Assembly: GCA_044361595.1 (NCBI GenBank)
Contig: JBIKIN010000018.1
Coordinates: 17,257-81,256, forward strand
Source: Pseudopedobacter sp044361595
GTDB lineage: Bacteria; Bacteroidota; Bacteroidia; Sphingobacteriales; Sphingobacteriaceae
Reading direction: 5' to 3'
DNA: 64,000 nucleotides
Part shown: positions 9,258 through 16,725 of the stretch, piece by piece
Layout of the letters: the number at the start of each line of letters is the position of its first letter
Position numbering within the stretch: position 1 is the first letter of the stretch
Notes under the pieces: generated by a model
Database searches by the model: none
What the model saw: the letters and a program-made list of their open reading frames with translations, nothing else
Told to the model about the DNA's origin: nothing
Position numbers and translations under genes: made by a program

Positions 9258-9604
9258 CCTAAATCCCCACTATCATTAACCATGTTATTACTTTTAGAGG
9301 CTCTTTTTTTTGCTTTCTTCTTCATTTTAGCATAAGCTAATGGACTAATCTCTTCTGAAACTTCAAAAATATCCATCACATATAGTAGATTTAAAACCCT
9401 TAAAACTTGAATAAACGTATTTAAGGTAGTATTCCCATCCCGTTCTAAGAGGCTTAAGGTAGAACGACTAATACCAGCAGCTTTTGCTATTTCATCTTGA
9501 GTTTTATTTTGTTGTATTCTATGATGAAGCACAAATTTCCCAAATTTAGCAGTTAAAGATTGATCGCTTAAAGAAATAGAATTATTGTATGATTTATCAT
9601 TCAT
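9251..9604 (-). CDS. hipB: HipB-type HTH antitoxin/repressor
   Basis: Antitoxin and autorepressor of the HipBA pair. 117 residues. A Xre/Cro helix-turn-helix spans roughly 28-75 (TQDEIAKAAGISRSTLSLLE), followed by a lysine-rich tail (KMKKKAKKRASKS) that is probably flexible and protease-sensitive. First gene of the operon, overlapping hipA by 7 bases. One operator-like repeat covers its own start codon, which fits autorepression. Confidence 0.9.
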   Translation of the reverse strand: MNDKSYNNSISLSDQSLTAKFGKFVLHHRIQQNKTQDEIAKAAGISRSTLSLLERDGNTTLNTFIQVLRVLNLLYVMDIFEVSEEISPLAYAKMKKKAKKRASKSNNMVNDSGDLGW

Positions 9605-9733
9605 AATAATATAAAATAATACTTAATGTATGATTTACCATTCAAATATATAAATTTATATTTAATTAAAAAAATGTATGGTATATCATTCGTTAATAAT
9701 TAAAATCACCATTTATGACTGACATATCATACA
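9585..9733. promoter_or_regulatory. Four-site operator array upstream of hipBA
   Basis: Four copies of a motif close to TGTATGATTTATCATTC: 9585-9602 (over the hipB start), 9627-9643, 9675-9691, and an inverted copy at 9717-9733. The core ATGATnTATCAT is near-palindromic. Centre-to-centre spacing is about 41, 48 and 42 bp, close to four helical turns for the outer pairs. Sites 2 and 3 flank the predicted promoter. HipB is the obvious candidate binder, by inference from HipB autoregulation in E. coli. The sequence differs from the E. coli operator. Confidence 0.75.
9643..9650 (-). promoter_or_regulatory. -7 element of the hipBA promoter
   Basis: The minus strand reads TATATTTG, a perfect TAnnTTTG match, touching operator site 2 and about 40 nt before the hipB start codon. 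The -33 position has only TTTT instead of TTTG, so the promoter may be weak or its spacing unusual. Confidence 0.55.
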
Positions 9734-9821
9734 AAATTAAATTAATTATTTTATCCTTTTAAAATTAGAGAATTTATAAACGATTAATTAAATTGCGAAG
9801 AGTTAAGCAAAGAACCTAAAT

Positions 9822-10826
9822 ATGGCCTATCAACCAAATCCAAATCGTTATCAAAATATGGAATACCGCCGATGCGGCAATAGTGGTGTTAAATTACCCG
9901 CTATTTCTTTAGGCTTATGGCATAACTTTGGAGGAGTAGATATTTTTGAAAACTACCGCGAAACTCTGCATTACGCATTTGATAACGGAATTACCCATTT
10001 TGATTTAGCTAATAATTATGGCCCGCCGCCAGGATCGGCGGAGGAGAATTTTGGAAAAATATTAAAGAACGACTTCGCCTCACACCGGGACGAGATGATT
10101 ATTTCTACCAAAGCAGGATATTATATGTGGAAAGGCCCTTACGGTGAGTGGGGTTCTAAAAAATATTTAGTTTCTAGCTTAGACCAAAGTTTAAAAAGAA
10201 TGAACTTAAATTATGTTGATATATTTTATCATCATCGTCCAGATCCTGAAACGCCTTTAGAAGAAACTATGGCTGCTCTAGATCTGATAGTAAGACAAGG
10301 CAAAGCATTATACATTGGTTTAAGTAACTATCAAACTACAGAATTTGAAGATGCGTTTTCCATCTTAAAAAGACTAGGTACACCTTGTTTAATCCATCAG
10401 CCTAAATACTCTATGTTTGAAAGATGGGTAGAAGATAGTTTGCTGGATTCTTTAGAAAAACATCAAGTGGGGTGCATTCCATTCTCACCATTAGCGCAGG
10501 GTTTATTAACTAATAAATATTTGAATGGTGTTCCAGATGACAGTAGATGGGCTAAACCACATGGTTTTTTAAACGAAAATTACGCTACGCCAGATAAAAT
10601 AGAAAAAGTTAAAAAATTGAATGACTTAGCTTTAGAGCGAAACCAAACTTTAGCACAAATGGCTATTGCATGGCTACTCAAAGACGATAGAATTACAACC
10701 GTTTTGGTAGGAGCAAGTAAAGCAACTCAATTAGCCGACTCGTTAAAAGCTTTGGAAAATATTTATTTTGAGGAATGCGAATTAAAAATGATAGAAGATA
10801 TTTTAAAAACGGAGGAAAGTAGGTAG
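9822..10826 (+). CDS. Aldo/keto reductase, YghZ (glyceraldehyde-3-phosphate reductase) type
   Basis: NADPH-dependent aldo/keto reductase, cytoplasmic. The 334-residue length and the opening (NRYQNMEYRRCGNSGVKLP) fit the YghZ subfamily, which reduces L-glyceraldehyde 3-phosphate and detoxifies methylglyoxal in E. coli. The catalytic tetrad is visible: Asp61, Tyr66 (DLANNYGPPPG), Lys97 (STKAGY) and His137/138 (FYHHRP). The LVGASKATQL motif near 295 belongs to the cofactor site. It is divergent from hipBA, and its promoter region contains the fourth hipBA-type operator copy, so cross-regulation is possible. Substrate is inferred from subfamily only. Confidence 0.88.
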   Translation: MAYQPNPNRYQNMEYRRCGNSGVKLPAISLGLWHNFGGVDIFENYRETLHYAFDNGITHFDLANNYGPPPGSAEENFGKILKNDFASHRDEMIISTKAGYYMWKGPYGEWGSKKYLVSSLDQSLKRMNLNYVDIFYHHRPDPETPLEETMAALDLIVRQGKALYIGLSNYQTTEFEDAFSILKRLGTPCLIHQPKYSMFERWVEDSLLDSLEKHQVGCIPFSPLAQGLLTNKYLNGVPDDSRWAKPHGFLNENYATPDKIEKVKKLNDLALERNQTLAQMAIAWLLKDDRITTVLVGASKATQLADSLKALENIYFEECELKMIEDILKTEESR

Positions 10827-10875
10827 ACCATGGTCGATAGTCAATGAGTCATGGACTATAAACCATAAACAAACT
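10827..10875. repeat. Short CATGG-type intergenic repeat
   Basis: Just after the reductase stop codon, CCATGGTCGATAGTC, ATGGACTATAAACCAT and related words recur in direct and inverted order. I recognise this low-complexity type as common between Bacteroidetes genes. It has no coding content. Confidence 0.4.
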
Positions 10876-10983
10876 CAACTATTCTGAAATTTTTCATCAA
10901 TTCCTAAACTAAACAAGGCAAAATCATTTTCCACAGATTAAGTAATTATTTGCTATGAATTGCTAACTTCAGAAAAAACTAAA

Positions 10984-11166
10984 ATGTTTAAAAAAATTCC
11001 TTTTATAGAATTAGCTATTTTAATAGCTACAGTTGCGATTATTTTTCTTTCGGAATATTATTATGTTGTACTTAAAGACCACGATAGAGCTATTTTTATC
11101 GGTTTATGGCCTCCTACAATGCTTGGACTATTAATTTATTTAAGATTAGCAAAAAAGCAAAATTAA
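10984..11166 (+). CDS. Small membrane protein, unknown
   Basis: About 60 residues counted from the MFKKIPFIELA start, preferred over the upstream ATG at 10960 because a hydrophobic helix then follows a short basic N-terminus. Two predicted membrane helices: IELAILIATVAIIFLSEYYY and IFIGLWPPTMLGLLIYL, followed by a basic tail (KKQN). No named family recognised. It is followed after one base by a second tiny membrane protein gene, so the two are probably co-transcribed. Confidence 0.55.
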   Translation: MFKKIPFIELAILIATVAIIFLSEYYYVVLKDHDRAIFIGLWPPTMLGLLIYLRLAKKQN

Positions 11167-11167
11167 T

Positions 11168-11296
11168 ATGGAATATTTAGATTTAATTATTCTTACTGTA
11201 ATTGTAACGATATTGTTTGGTGTATTCATTTTTGGTCCGATGTTTCATGCACAATCCTCACAAACATCAAAAAAAAATAACGATAAAGAGGATTAA
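11168..11296 (+). CDS. 42-residue membrane peptide, unknown
   Basis: ATG at 11168, one base after the previous stop. It encodes an N-terminal hydrophobic helix (YLDLIILTVIVTILFGVFIF) and a short polar, charged tail (KKNNDKEDstop). The layout is that of a single-pass small membrane protein. Spacing to the upstream gene suggests translational coupling. Function unknown. Confidence 0.5.
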   Translation: MEYLDLIILTVIVTILFGVFIFGPMFHAQSSQTSKKNNDKED

Positions 11297-11371
11297 TTAA
11301 AATCTTAAAAAAGTTTTTGCCAAGGAATATTGTTTTGTTAAAATTTCTTTGGGTTTATTCATAGGTTATCT

Positions 11372-12139
11372 CTAAGAAAATTGGAACTTTTCTTCAATAC
11401 CTAATGCAAACAAAGCAAAATCGAATTTAACAGGATCTATAGCATCGAATGTTTTTAATTGAGCAGTTAACTCTAAGGCGGTTTGCCAGTCGGTTTGTTT
11501 TCTGGTTATTAAATTTAATTTTCTGGCTACTCGGTCTACATGCAAATCGCATGGGCAAATTAATTGGGCAGGCTTAATCCTATTCCAAATCCCAAAATCA
11601 ACTCCGTTTTCATCATCTCTAACCATCCAGCGTAAAAACATATTTAAGCGCTTGCAAGTAGATTTTTTTGATGGAGACGACACATGCTTAATGGTTCGCT
11701 GAGGGAAATCAGGAAGGGAAATAAAGTAAGCCCTAAAATGATTGAGATGTTTTTCTGTAGTTTCTTCGTTTTGATAATTGAAGGGCAAAAAAGCATCTTC
11801 TAAAGAAGCGAAATTAGAATAATGATGTTTAAAAAAATGGATAAAATAAAGCGTATCTGTTGCGTTAAAGGTGCGATGCTTAAAATTTAACATTCTTTTT
11901 AAATCAGTTTCCTTATGATTCATGATAAAATCATAAGGAACTCCATCCATTAAATTAATGAGTTCTTTACATTTATTGATGATGGTGATACGTTGTCCCC
12001 AAGCTAACATCGCACTCCAAAAACCCATAATCTCTATGTCTTCCTTTTTGGTAAAAAGATGAGGGATACAAACAGGATCGTTTGGAATAAAGTTTGGTTG
12101 ATTGTACTGCGCAACTTTTTCTTCTAAGAAATATTGCAA
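11372..12139 (-). CDS. TIGR02757/DUF2400 family protein
   Basis: 255 residues, full-length member of the conserved TIGR02757 family, found in Bacteroidetes and other groups. Diagnostic segments are MGFWSAMLAWGQR, KRLNMFLRWMVR and ICPCDLHVDRVARKL. The all-helical layout resembles HhH-type DNA glycosylases, but no activity is established to my knowledge. Cytoplasmic, no signal or membrane segment. Divergent from the DUF4251 lipoprotein. Confidence 0.85.
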   Translation of the reverse strand: MQYFLEEKVAQYNQPNFIPNDPVCIPHLFTKKEDIEIMGFWSAMLAWGQRITIINKCKELINLMDGVPYDFIMNHKETDLKRMLNFKHRTFNATDTLYFIHFFKHHYSNFASLEDAFLPFNYQNEETTEKHLNHFRAYFISLPDFPQRTIKHVSSPSKKSTCKRLNMFLRWMVRDDENGVDFGIWNRIKPAQLICPCDLHVDRVARKLNLITRKQTDWQTALELTAQLKTFDAIDPVKFDFALFALGIEEKFQFS

Positions 12140-12190
12140 GTTTTTAAACTTTATAAGATTATTCAGCGTTTATAAATTTAAATTGATGAT

Positions 12191-12736
12191 ATGAAAAATT
12201 CAGGTGTAAAAATAATCATAATTCTAATGATGTTAAGCTTTGGGTTGTTTAGTTGCTTAACTCAAAAAGAAAAGTCGGAATTGAATAGTGCTTTAGAAAC
12301 AGCTGTATCCAAAGACTGTTTTAAGTTTGTAGCCCAAAATGCTCAGCCTTTAAGAAATAACTTCGTACTGATTGGAAATGCAGGAAACATCAATAACCTA
12401 ATTTTAAATCCATTAATTACCAATAATTTAAACGGCTATTATGATGTTGTAATTAAACAAGATAGCATTATATGTAATTTACCCTATTTTGGAGTTGTTA
12501 ACCAAGCAAGTGGTTATAATACTCGAGATAATGGTATAAAATTTACAACAACAGATTTTACGCTTGATAAAAAAATTAACAAAAAAGGAATAACAGAGTA
12601 CGTCATCATTCCAAAAAACATAGAAAAAGCCAGCAAACTTTTTTTCACGATAGATAAAAATGGTTATGCTAGCTTAAATATTCAATTTCAAAACCGTGAT
12701 GCTATTAGATTTAGCGGAAATATAGAACAAATTTAG
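12191..12736 (+). CDS. DUF4251 lipoprotein
   Basis: 181 residues with a lipoprotein signal (IILMMLSFGLFSC; Cys at about 22). The mature domain matches DUF4251 as I know it: FKFVAQNAQPLRNN near the start, a central LPYFGV, and a C-terminal GYASLNIQFQNRDAIRFSG. Such proteins are small beta-rich envelope proteins of Bacteroidetes with no assigned role. Convergent with the gamma-synthase gene, only 9 bases apart. Confidence 0.8.
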   Translation: MKNSGVKIIIILMMLSFGLFSCLTQKEKSELNSALETAVSKDCFKFVAQNAQPLRNNFVLIGNAGNINNLILNPLITNNLNGYYDVVIKQDSIICNLPYFGVVNQASGYNTRDNGIKFTTTDFTLDKKINKKGITEYVIIPKNIEKASKLFFTIDKNGYASLNIQFQNRDAIRFSGNIEQI

Positions 12737-12745
12737 GAAGTTAAT

Positions 12746-13885
12746 TTAAGCTAAAGCCTGCTTCAAATCATCAATTAAATCCTCTACATCCTCTACACCT
12801 ACACTTAATCTTAATAGGTTATCAACCACTCCAACTTTTTCACGCTCTTCTTTTGGGATAGAACCATGTGTCATAGTTGCCGGATGATTGATTAAAGATT
12901 CAACACCACCTAGCGATTCTGCTAAAGTAAAAACTTTAAAAGAACCTGATATTCTAAAAGTTTCTGCTAAATCTGCATCTTTTAAAACAATAGAAATCAT
13001 TCCGCCAAAACCACGCATTTGCTTTTTAGCCACTAAATGATTTGGATGATCTTGAAAACCTGGCCAGTAAATTTTTTCAATTTTTGGATGATTTTTTAAG
13101 AAATGAGCGACTTTCTCGCCGTTCTCGCAATGTGCTTTCATTCTTAAATGCAACGTTTTAATACCGCGTAATACTAAAAAAGAATCTTGTGGTCCAGGTG
13201 TTGCTCCACATGCGTTGTATATAAACCATAGTTGCTTATATAAATCTTCGTTGTTAGTGATTAATGCTCCCATAACCACATCAGAGTGGCCAGCAATATA
13301 TTTTGTAACTGAATGCATGACCACATCAGCACCTAAGTCTAAAGGATTTTGCAAATAAGGAGACGCGAAAGTATTATCAACCACTAATGTTAAATTATTA
13401 GCTTTTGATATTTTAGCTAATTCCTCAATGTCAATTACTTGCATCATTGGATTAGTGGGCGTTTCTGCCCAAATCATTTTAGTATTTGCATTTAAATACT
13501 GCTTAATATTATCAGCATTAGTTAAATCTATAAAATGAAATTTGATACCATAGTTAGCAAAAACTTTGGTGAAAATTCGGTATGATCCTCCGTACAAATC
13601 ATTTCCTGTAATGACCTCGTCACCAGGTTTTAGTGTTTTCATTACAGCATCTGTAGCACCCATGCCGCTAGAAAATGCTAATCCAAATTTACCGTTCTCT
13701 AAAGCCGCCAAACAATCTTCCAAAGCTTTTCGAGTAGGATTAGTACCTCTGGAGTACTCGTATCCTTTATTATCACCAGGGGTTTTCTGGTAATAAGTGG
13801 ATGTTTGATAAATAGGAGTCATAACAGCCCCTGTGGTAGGATCTGGATGCTGACCAGCGTGAATTGCTTTAGTTGCGAATTTCAT
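12746..13885 (-). CDS. Cystathionine gamma-synthase/lyase-type PLP enzyme
   Basis: Trans-sulfuration enzyme of the Cys/Met-metabolism PLP family, 379 residues. The cofactor lysine is Lys195 in SVTKYIAGHSDV; substrate-side motifs YEYSRGTNPTR and FSSGMGATDAV are intact. The C-terminal SLGGVESLINHPATMTH and LLRLSVGVEDVEDL segments are those of cystathionine gamma-synthase (MetB) and gamma-lyase, which cannot be separated by eye. Monocistronic, with a dispersed repeat directly upstream. No SAM riboswitch was recognised. Confidence 0.88.
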   Translation of the reverse strand: MKFATKAIHAGQHPDPTTGAVMTPIYQTSTYYQKTPGDNKGYEYSRGTNPTRKALEDCLAALENGKFGLAFSSGMGATDAVMKTLKPGDEVITGNDLYGGSYRIFTKVFANYGIKFHFIDLTNADNIKQYLNANTKMIWAETPTNPMMQVIDIEELAKISKANNLTLVVDNTFASPYLQNPLDLGADVVMHSVTKYIAGHSDVVMGALITNNEDLYKQLWFIYNACGATPGPQDSFLVLRGIKTLHLRMKAHCENGEKVAHFLKNHPKIEKIYWPGFQDHPNHLVAKKQMRGFGGMISIVLKDADLAETFRISGSFKVFTLAESLGGVESLINHPATMTHGSIPKEEREKVGVVDNLLRLSVGVEDVEDLIDDLKQALA

Positions 13886-13933
13886 CTTTGTAATTTAAAA
13901 TTTAAAAAAATCAATTAATTAAAACAATAGGTT

Positions 13934-14068
13934 TTGCATTAACGATTGTCCAAAGGACTCTCTAAAGGAGTTCTTTGAACCTTCGGAGAAACGATATCCT
14001 TTTTTTTGTGCTTAAACTTGGCACAGGGTGACAAAAAAAGATACAGTGTAAAGCGGGTTTAAATGCCC
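13934..14068. repeat. Dispersed hairpin repeat, TTAACGATTG family (long form)
   Basis: Begins with TTAACGATTG (13939-13948) and continues with an AAGGAGTTCTTTGAAC-type segment. It then forms a hairpin of T- and A-runs: CCTTTTTTTTGTGC paired with GCACAGG and GACAAAAAAAG. Read on the other strand, its order of words matches the block at 32960-33010. A shortened form lies at 38842-38890. It sits between proS and the gamma-synthase gene and could also act as a terminator for proS. Confidence 0.6.
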
Positions 14069-14075
14069 TTAAACT

Positions 14076-15548
14076 TTAATAGGCGAGTGCAAAAATCACT
14101 CTTTCTTTAGAAGGTTTGCCAGTAACTATACAAATACCTTCTTCTTGTTTATTATCTAAAGGAATACAGCGAATGGTAGCTTTTGTTTCTTCTTTAATTC
14201 TAGTTTCGGTCTCAGAAGTGCCATCCCAATGAGCAGCAATAAAACCTCCCTTTTCATTTAATACCTTTTTAAATTCATCGTAAGAATTAACCTCTGTAGT
14301 CATTTCTGATCTAAAGTTAAATGCCTTTTGATAGATATTATCTTGTATTTCTTCTAATAACTTTTCTATAACATCGGCAATTCCGTCTCTAGAAATGGTT
14401 TGCTTTTCTCTAGTGTCTCTTCTAGCAATTTCGATGGTATTGTTTTCTAAATCTCTACCTCCAAAAGCTAATCTTAATGGCACACCTTTTAATTCGTACT
14501 CGGCAAATTTAAATCCAGGACGCTGAGTGTCTCTATTATCGTATTTAAAAGAAATTCCTTTAGCTTTTAAAGCATTAGTGATGATTGCAACCTGTTCAGA
14601 AATTTTAGATAATTCTTCGTCTCCTTTATATATTGGAACAATAACTACTTGTATTGGCGCTAAGTTTGGAGGTAAAACTAACCCTAAATCGTCTGAATGC
14701 GCCATGATCAATGCACCCATTAAACGTGTAGAAACGCCCCAAGAAGTTGCCCAAACATGTTCTAACTTTCCTTCTTTTGATGCAAATTTCACATCGAAAG
14801 CTTTAGCGAAATTTTGACCTAAAAAGTGTGATGTACCTGCTTGTAATGCCTTTCCATCTTGCATTAATGCTTCAATGCAATAAGTATCTAAAGCACCAGC
14901 AAAACGTTCGTTAGCAGTCTTTTTACCTCGTAAAACAGGCATGGCCATCCAATTCTCTGCAAAATCTGCATAAACATGAAGCATTTGTTCTGTTTCAGCA
15001 ATAGCTTCATCGGCTGTTGCGTGTGCTGTATGTCCTTCTTGCCATAAAAACTCGGTAGTTCTTAAAAATAATCTGGTACGCATCTCCCATCTCACCACAT
15101 TAGCCCATTGGTTAACTAAAATTGGTAAATCTCTATATGATTGTATCCAACCTTTGTAGGTGTTCCAAATAATAGTTTCTGAAGTTGGACGTACAATAAG
15201 TTCTTCTTCTAATTTTGCGTCTTCATCTACAATAATGTTTCCATTTCCATCGTTTTTTAAACGATAGTGTGTTACAACTGCACATTCTTTGGCAAAACCA
15301 TCAACGTGGCTAGCTTCTTTAGAAAAAAATGACTTAGGAATGAACAAAGGAAAATAAGCGTTACTGTGACCTGTTTCTTTGAATTTTTGATCTAAAACAG
15401 CTTGCATTTTCTCCCAAATGGAGTAACCATAGGGTTTAATCACCATGCAACCACGAACGGCAGAGTGTTCTGCAAGGTCTGCTTTTGTAACTAACTCGTT
15501 ATACCATTGTGAATAATCGTCTGATCTACTTGTTAGGCCTTTACTCAT
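14076..15548 (-). CDS. proS: Prolyl-tRNA synthetase (archaeal/eukaryal type)
   Basis: Charges tRNA-Pro. 490 residues without the editing insertion domain of the E. coli type, so this is the short, type 3 ProRS used by many Bacteroidetes. Class II motifs are visible: motif 2 region VVRWEMRTRLFLRTTEFLWQEGHTAH and motif 3 region THVWATSWGVSTRLMGALIM (seen as HVWATSWGVSTRLMG). An anticodon-binding domain and the zinc-like C-terminal domain follow. Start MSKGLTSRSDDYSQWYNELV is canonical. Its upstream -7 match (15599-15606) gives a leader of about 45 nt. Confidence 0.95.
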   Translation of the reverse strand: MSKGLTSRSDDYSQWYNELVTKADLAEHSAVRGCMVIKPYGYSIWEKMQAVLDQKFKETGHSNAYFPLFIPKSFFSKEASHVDGFAKECAVVTHYRLKNDGNGNIIVDEDAKLEEELIVRPTSETIIWNTYKGWIQSYRDLPILVNQWANVVRWEMRTRLFLRTTEFLWQEGHTAHATADEAIAETEQMLHVYADFAENWMAMPVLRGKKTANERFAGALDTYCIEALMQDGKALQAGTSHFLGQNFAKAFDVKFASKEGKLEHVWATSWGVSTRLMGALIMAHSDDLGLVLPPNLAPIQVVIVPIYKGDEELSKISEQVAIITNALKAKGISFKYDNRDTQRPGFKFAEYELKGVPLRLAFGGRDLENNTIEIARRDTREKQTISRDGIADVIEKLLEEIQDNIYQKAFNFRSEMTTEVNSYDEFKKVLNEKGGFIAAHWDGTSETETRIKEETKATIRCIPLDNKQEEGICIVTGKPSKERVIFALAY

Positions 15549-15598
15549 ATTATATTTGAAATAATTTTTGTAATTTTAAAATTGATAATTAACTAGGC

Positions 15599-15606
15599 CA
15601 AAGTTA
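15599..15606 (-). promoter_or_regulatory. Candidate -7 element of proS
   Basis: The minus strand reads TAACTTTG, a perfect TAnnTTTG match about 50 nt before the proS start. No TTTG was seen at the -33 spacing, so the call is moderate. Confidence 0.4.
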
Positions 15607-15645
15607 TAAATAAATTTATAGCCTAAGCCATAAACCAATATTGCC

Positions 15646-16713
15646 ATGAAAAGATTTATCACAAACAAGTTTCTACCGTTAATAGGCATAGCACTATTTA
15701 TGAACTCATGTGCTTCGAACAAAATTATATCTGAGAGTAATGATGATGTTTACTTCCAAGATATAAGCGCAAAAAAAATAGACTATAACTATAGTAAAAA
15801 CACAGATAGTTCTAATGATAATTACCAAAGTCAGAATGGTAATTACAATAATAACGACTATTACGACAGCTATGGAACTAATAGTAGACTAAATACCAAT
15901 TGGAATAGCCCATACAGCTTTAGAGATTATTATTTCCAGAATAATATGTTTGGATACGATCCATTTATTGGATTTGGAAATGGGTTATGGATGAATAATG
16001 GAATTTATAATAGTGGATGGGGATTTTCTTTTGGCGCAAACTCGTGGAATAATCCTTATTTCTTTAATAATGGGTTTAACAGGTGGAACAACTTTGGTGG
16101 CTGGGACAATTTTGGATGGAATAACTTTGGATGGAACAATTTTGGGTGGAATAACGCTAACTTTTTCTACGGGTCGCCTGGTTTTGGAGGAATATATTCT
16201 TACTATAGTCAAGGTTTTTATGGTAATTATGGTGGATTTAATAATTTTGGTGGAGGGCAAATTATAGGTATCAATAATCCAAGGAATACAAACCCTAGAC
16301 CTAGAGGTAGTTATGATAATGTTAGAGGTGATGGAAACGATAGAGTCATACCAATACCAGCAAATAGATTGCCAAGACCAGATAGTAGCAATCCAAATGA
16401 CACTAGAACCGTAGATAATAGTGGTAGAAGCGGAAGTGGTACATACCGACCTAACACAAGACCTACTGGAAACGGTGGCTCTTCAAATCCAACAAATACA
16501 CAACCAGTGCAAAGACCAACAAGACCTACAAGTAGCAATACCAGAAGTGATGACAGTTCAAGATCATCACAACCAAGTAGTCAACCGTCTAGTAGACCAA
16601 CTAGAACAGAAACGCCAACATCACCACCACCTTCAAGCAGTGGTTCATCGTCGTCGTCTAGTAGTGGAGGAGGTTCTTCAACATCTAGACCGACAAGAAC
16701 TGGGGGTAACTAG
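15646..16713 (+). CDS. Repeat-rich secreted lipoprotein, unknown
   Basis: 355 residues. The lipoprotein signal ends at the Cys in FMNSCASN (about residue 22). The middle (about 85-210) is extremely rich in Asn, Gly, Phe, Trp and Tyr, with tandem NNFGW pentads around 155-170 (several near-identical 15-bp units at 16090-16160). The last 130 residues are rich in Ser, Pro, Thr and Arg and surely disordered. This composition suggests an extracellular or cell-surface low-complexity protein. No catalytic domain seen. It is 12 bases upstream of the OmpP1/FadL gene, so the two are likely one operon. The GC-richer repetitive tail creates long shadow frames that are not genes. Confidence 0.7.
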   Translation: MKRFITNKFLPLIGIALFMNSCASNKIISESNDDVYFQDISAKKIDYNYSKNTDSSNDNYQSQNGNYNNNDYYDSYGTNSRLNTNWNSPYSFRDYYFQNNMFGYDPFIGFGNGLWMNNGIYNSGWGFSFGANSWNNPYFFNNGFNRWNNFGGWDNFGWNNFGWNNFGWNNANFFYGSPGFGGIYSYYSQGFYGNYGGFNNFGGGQIIGINNPRNTNPRPRGSYDNVRGDGNDRVIPIPANRLPRPDSSNPNDTRTVDNSGRSGSGTYRPNTRPTGNGGSSNPTNTQPVQRPTRPTSSNTRSDDSSRSSQPSSQPSSRPTRTETPTSPPPSSSGSSSSSSSGGGSSTSRPTRTGGN

Positions 16714-16725
16714 AAGACTTATTAT

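Noticed and set aside
13886..14075. SAM riboswitch upstream of the gamma-synthase gene
   Set aside because: The structured segment is a dispersed repeat with T/A-run stems shared with other loci, not a riboswitch fold.
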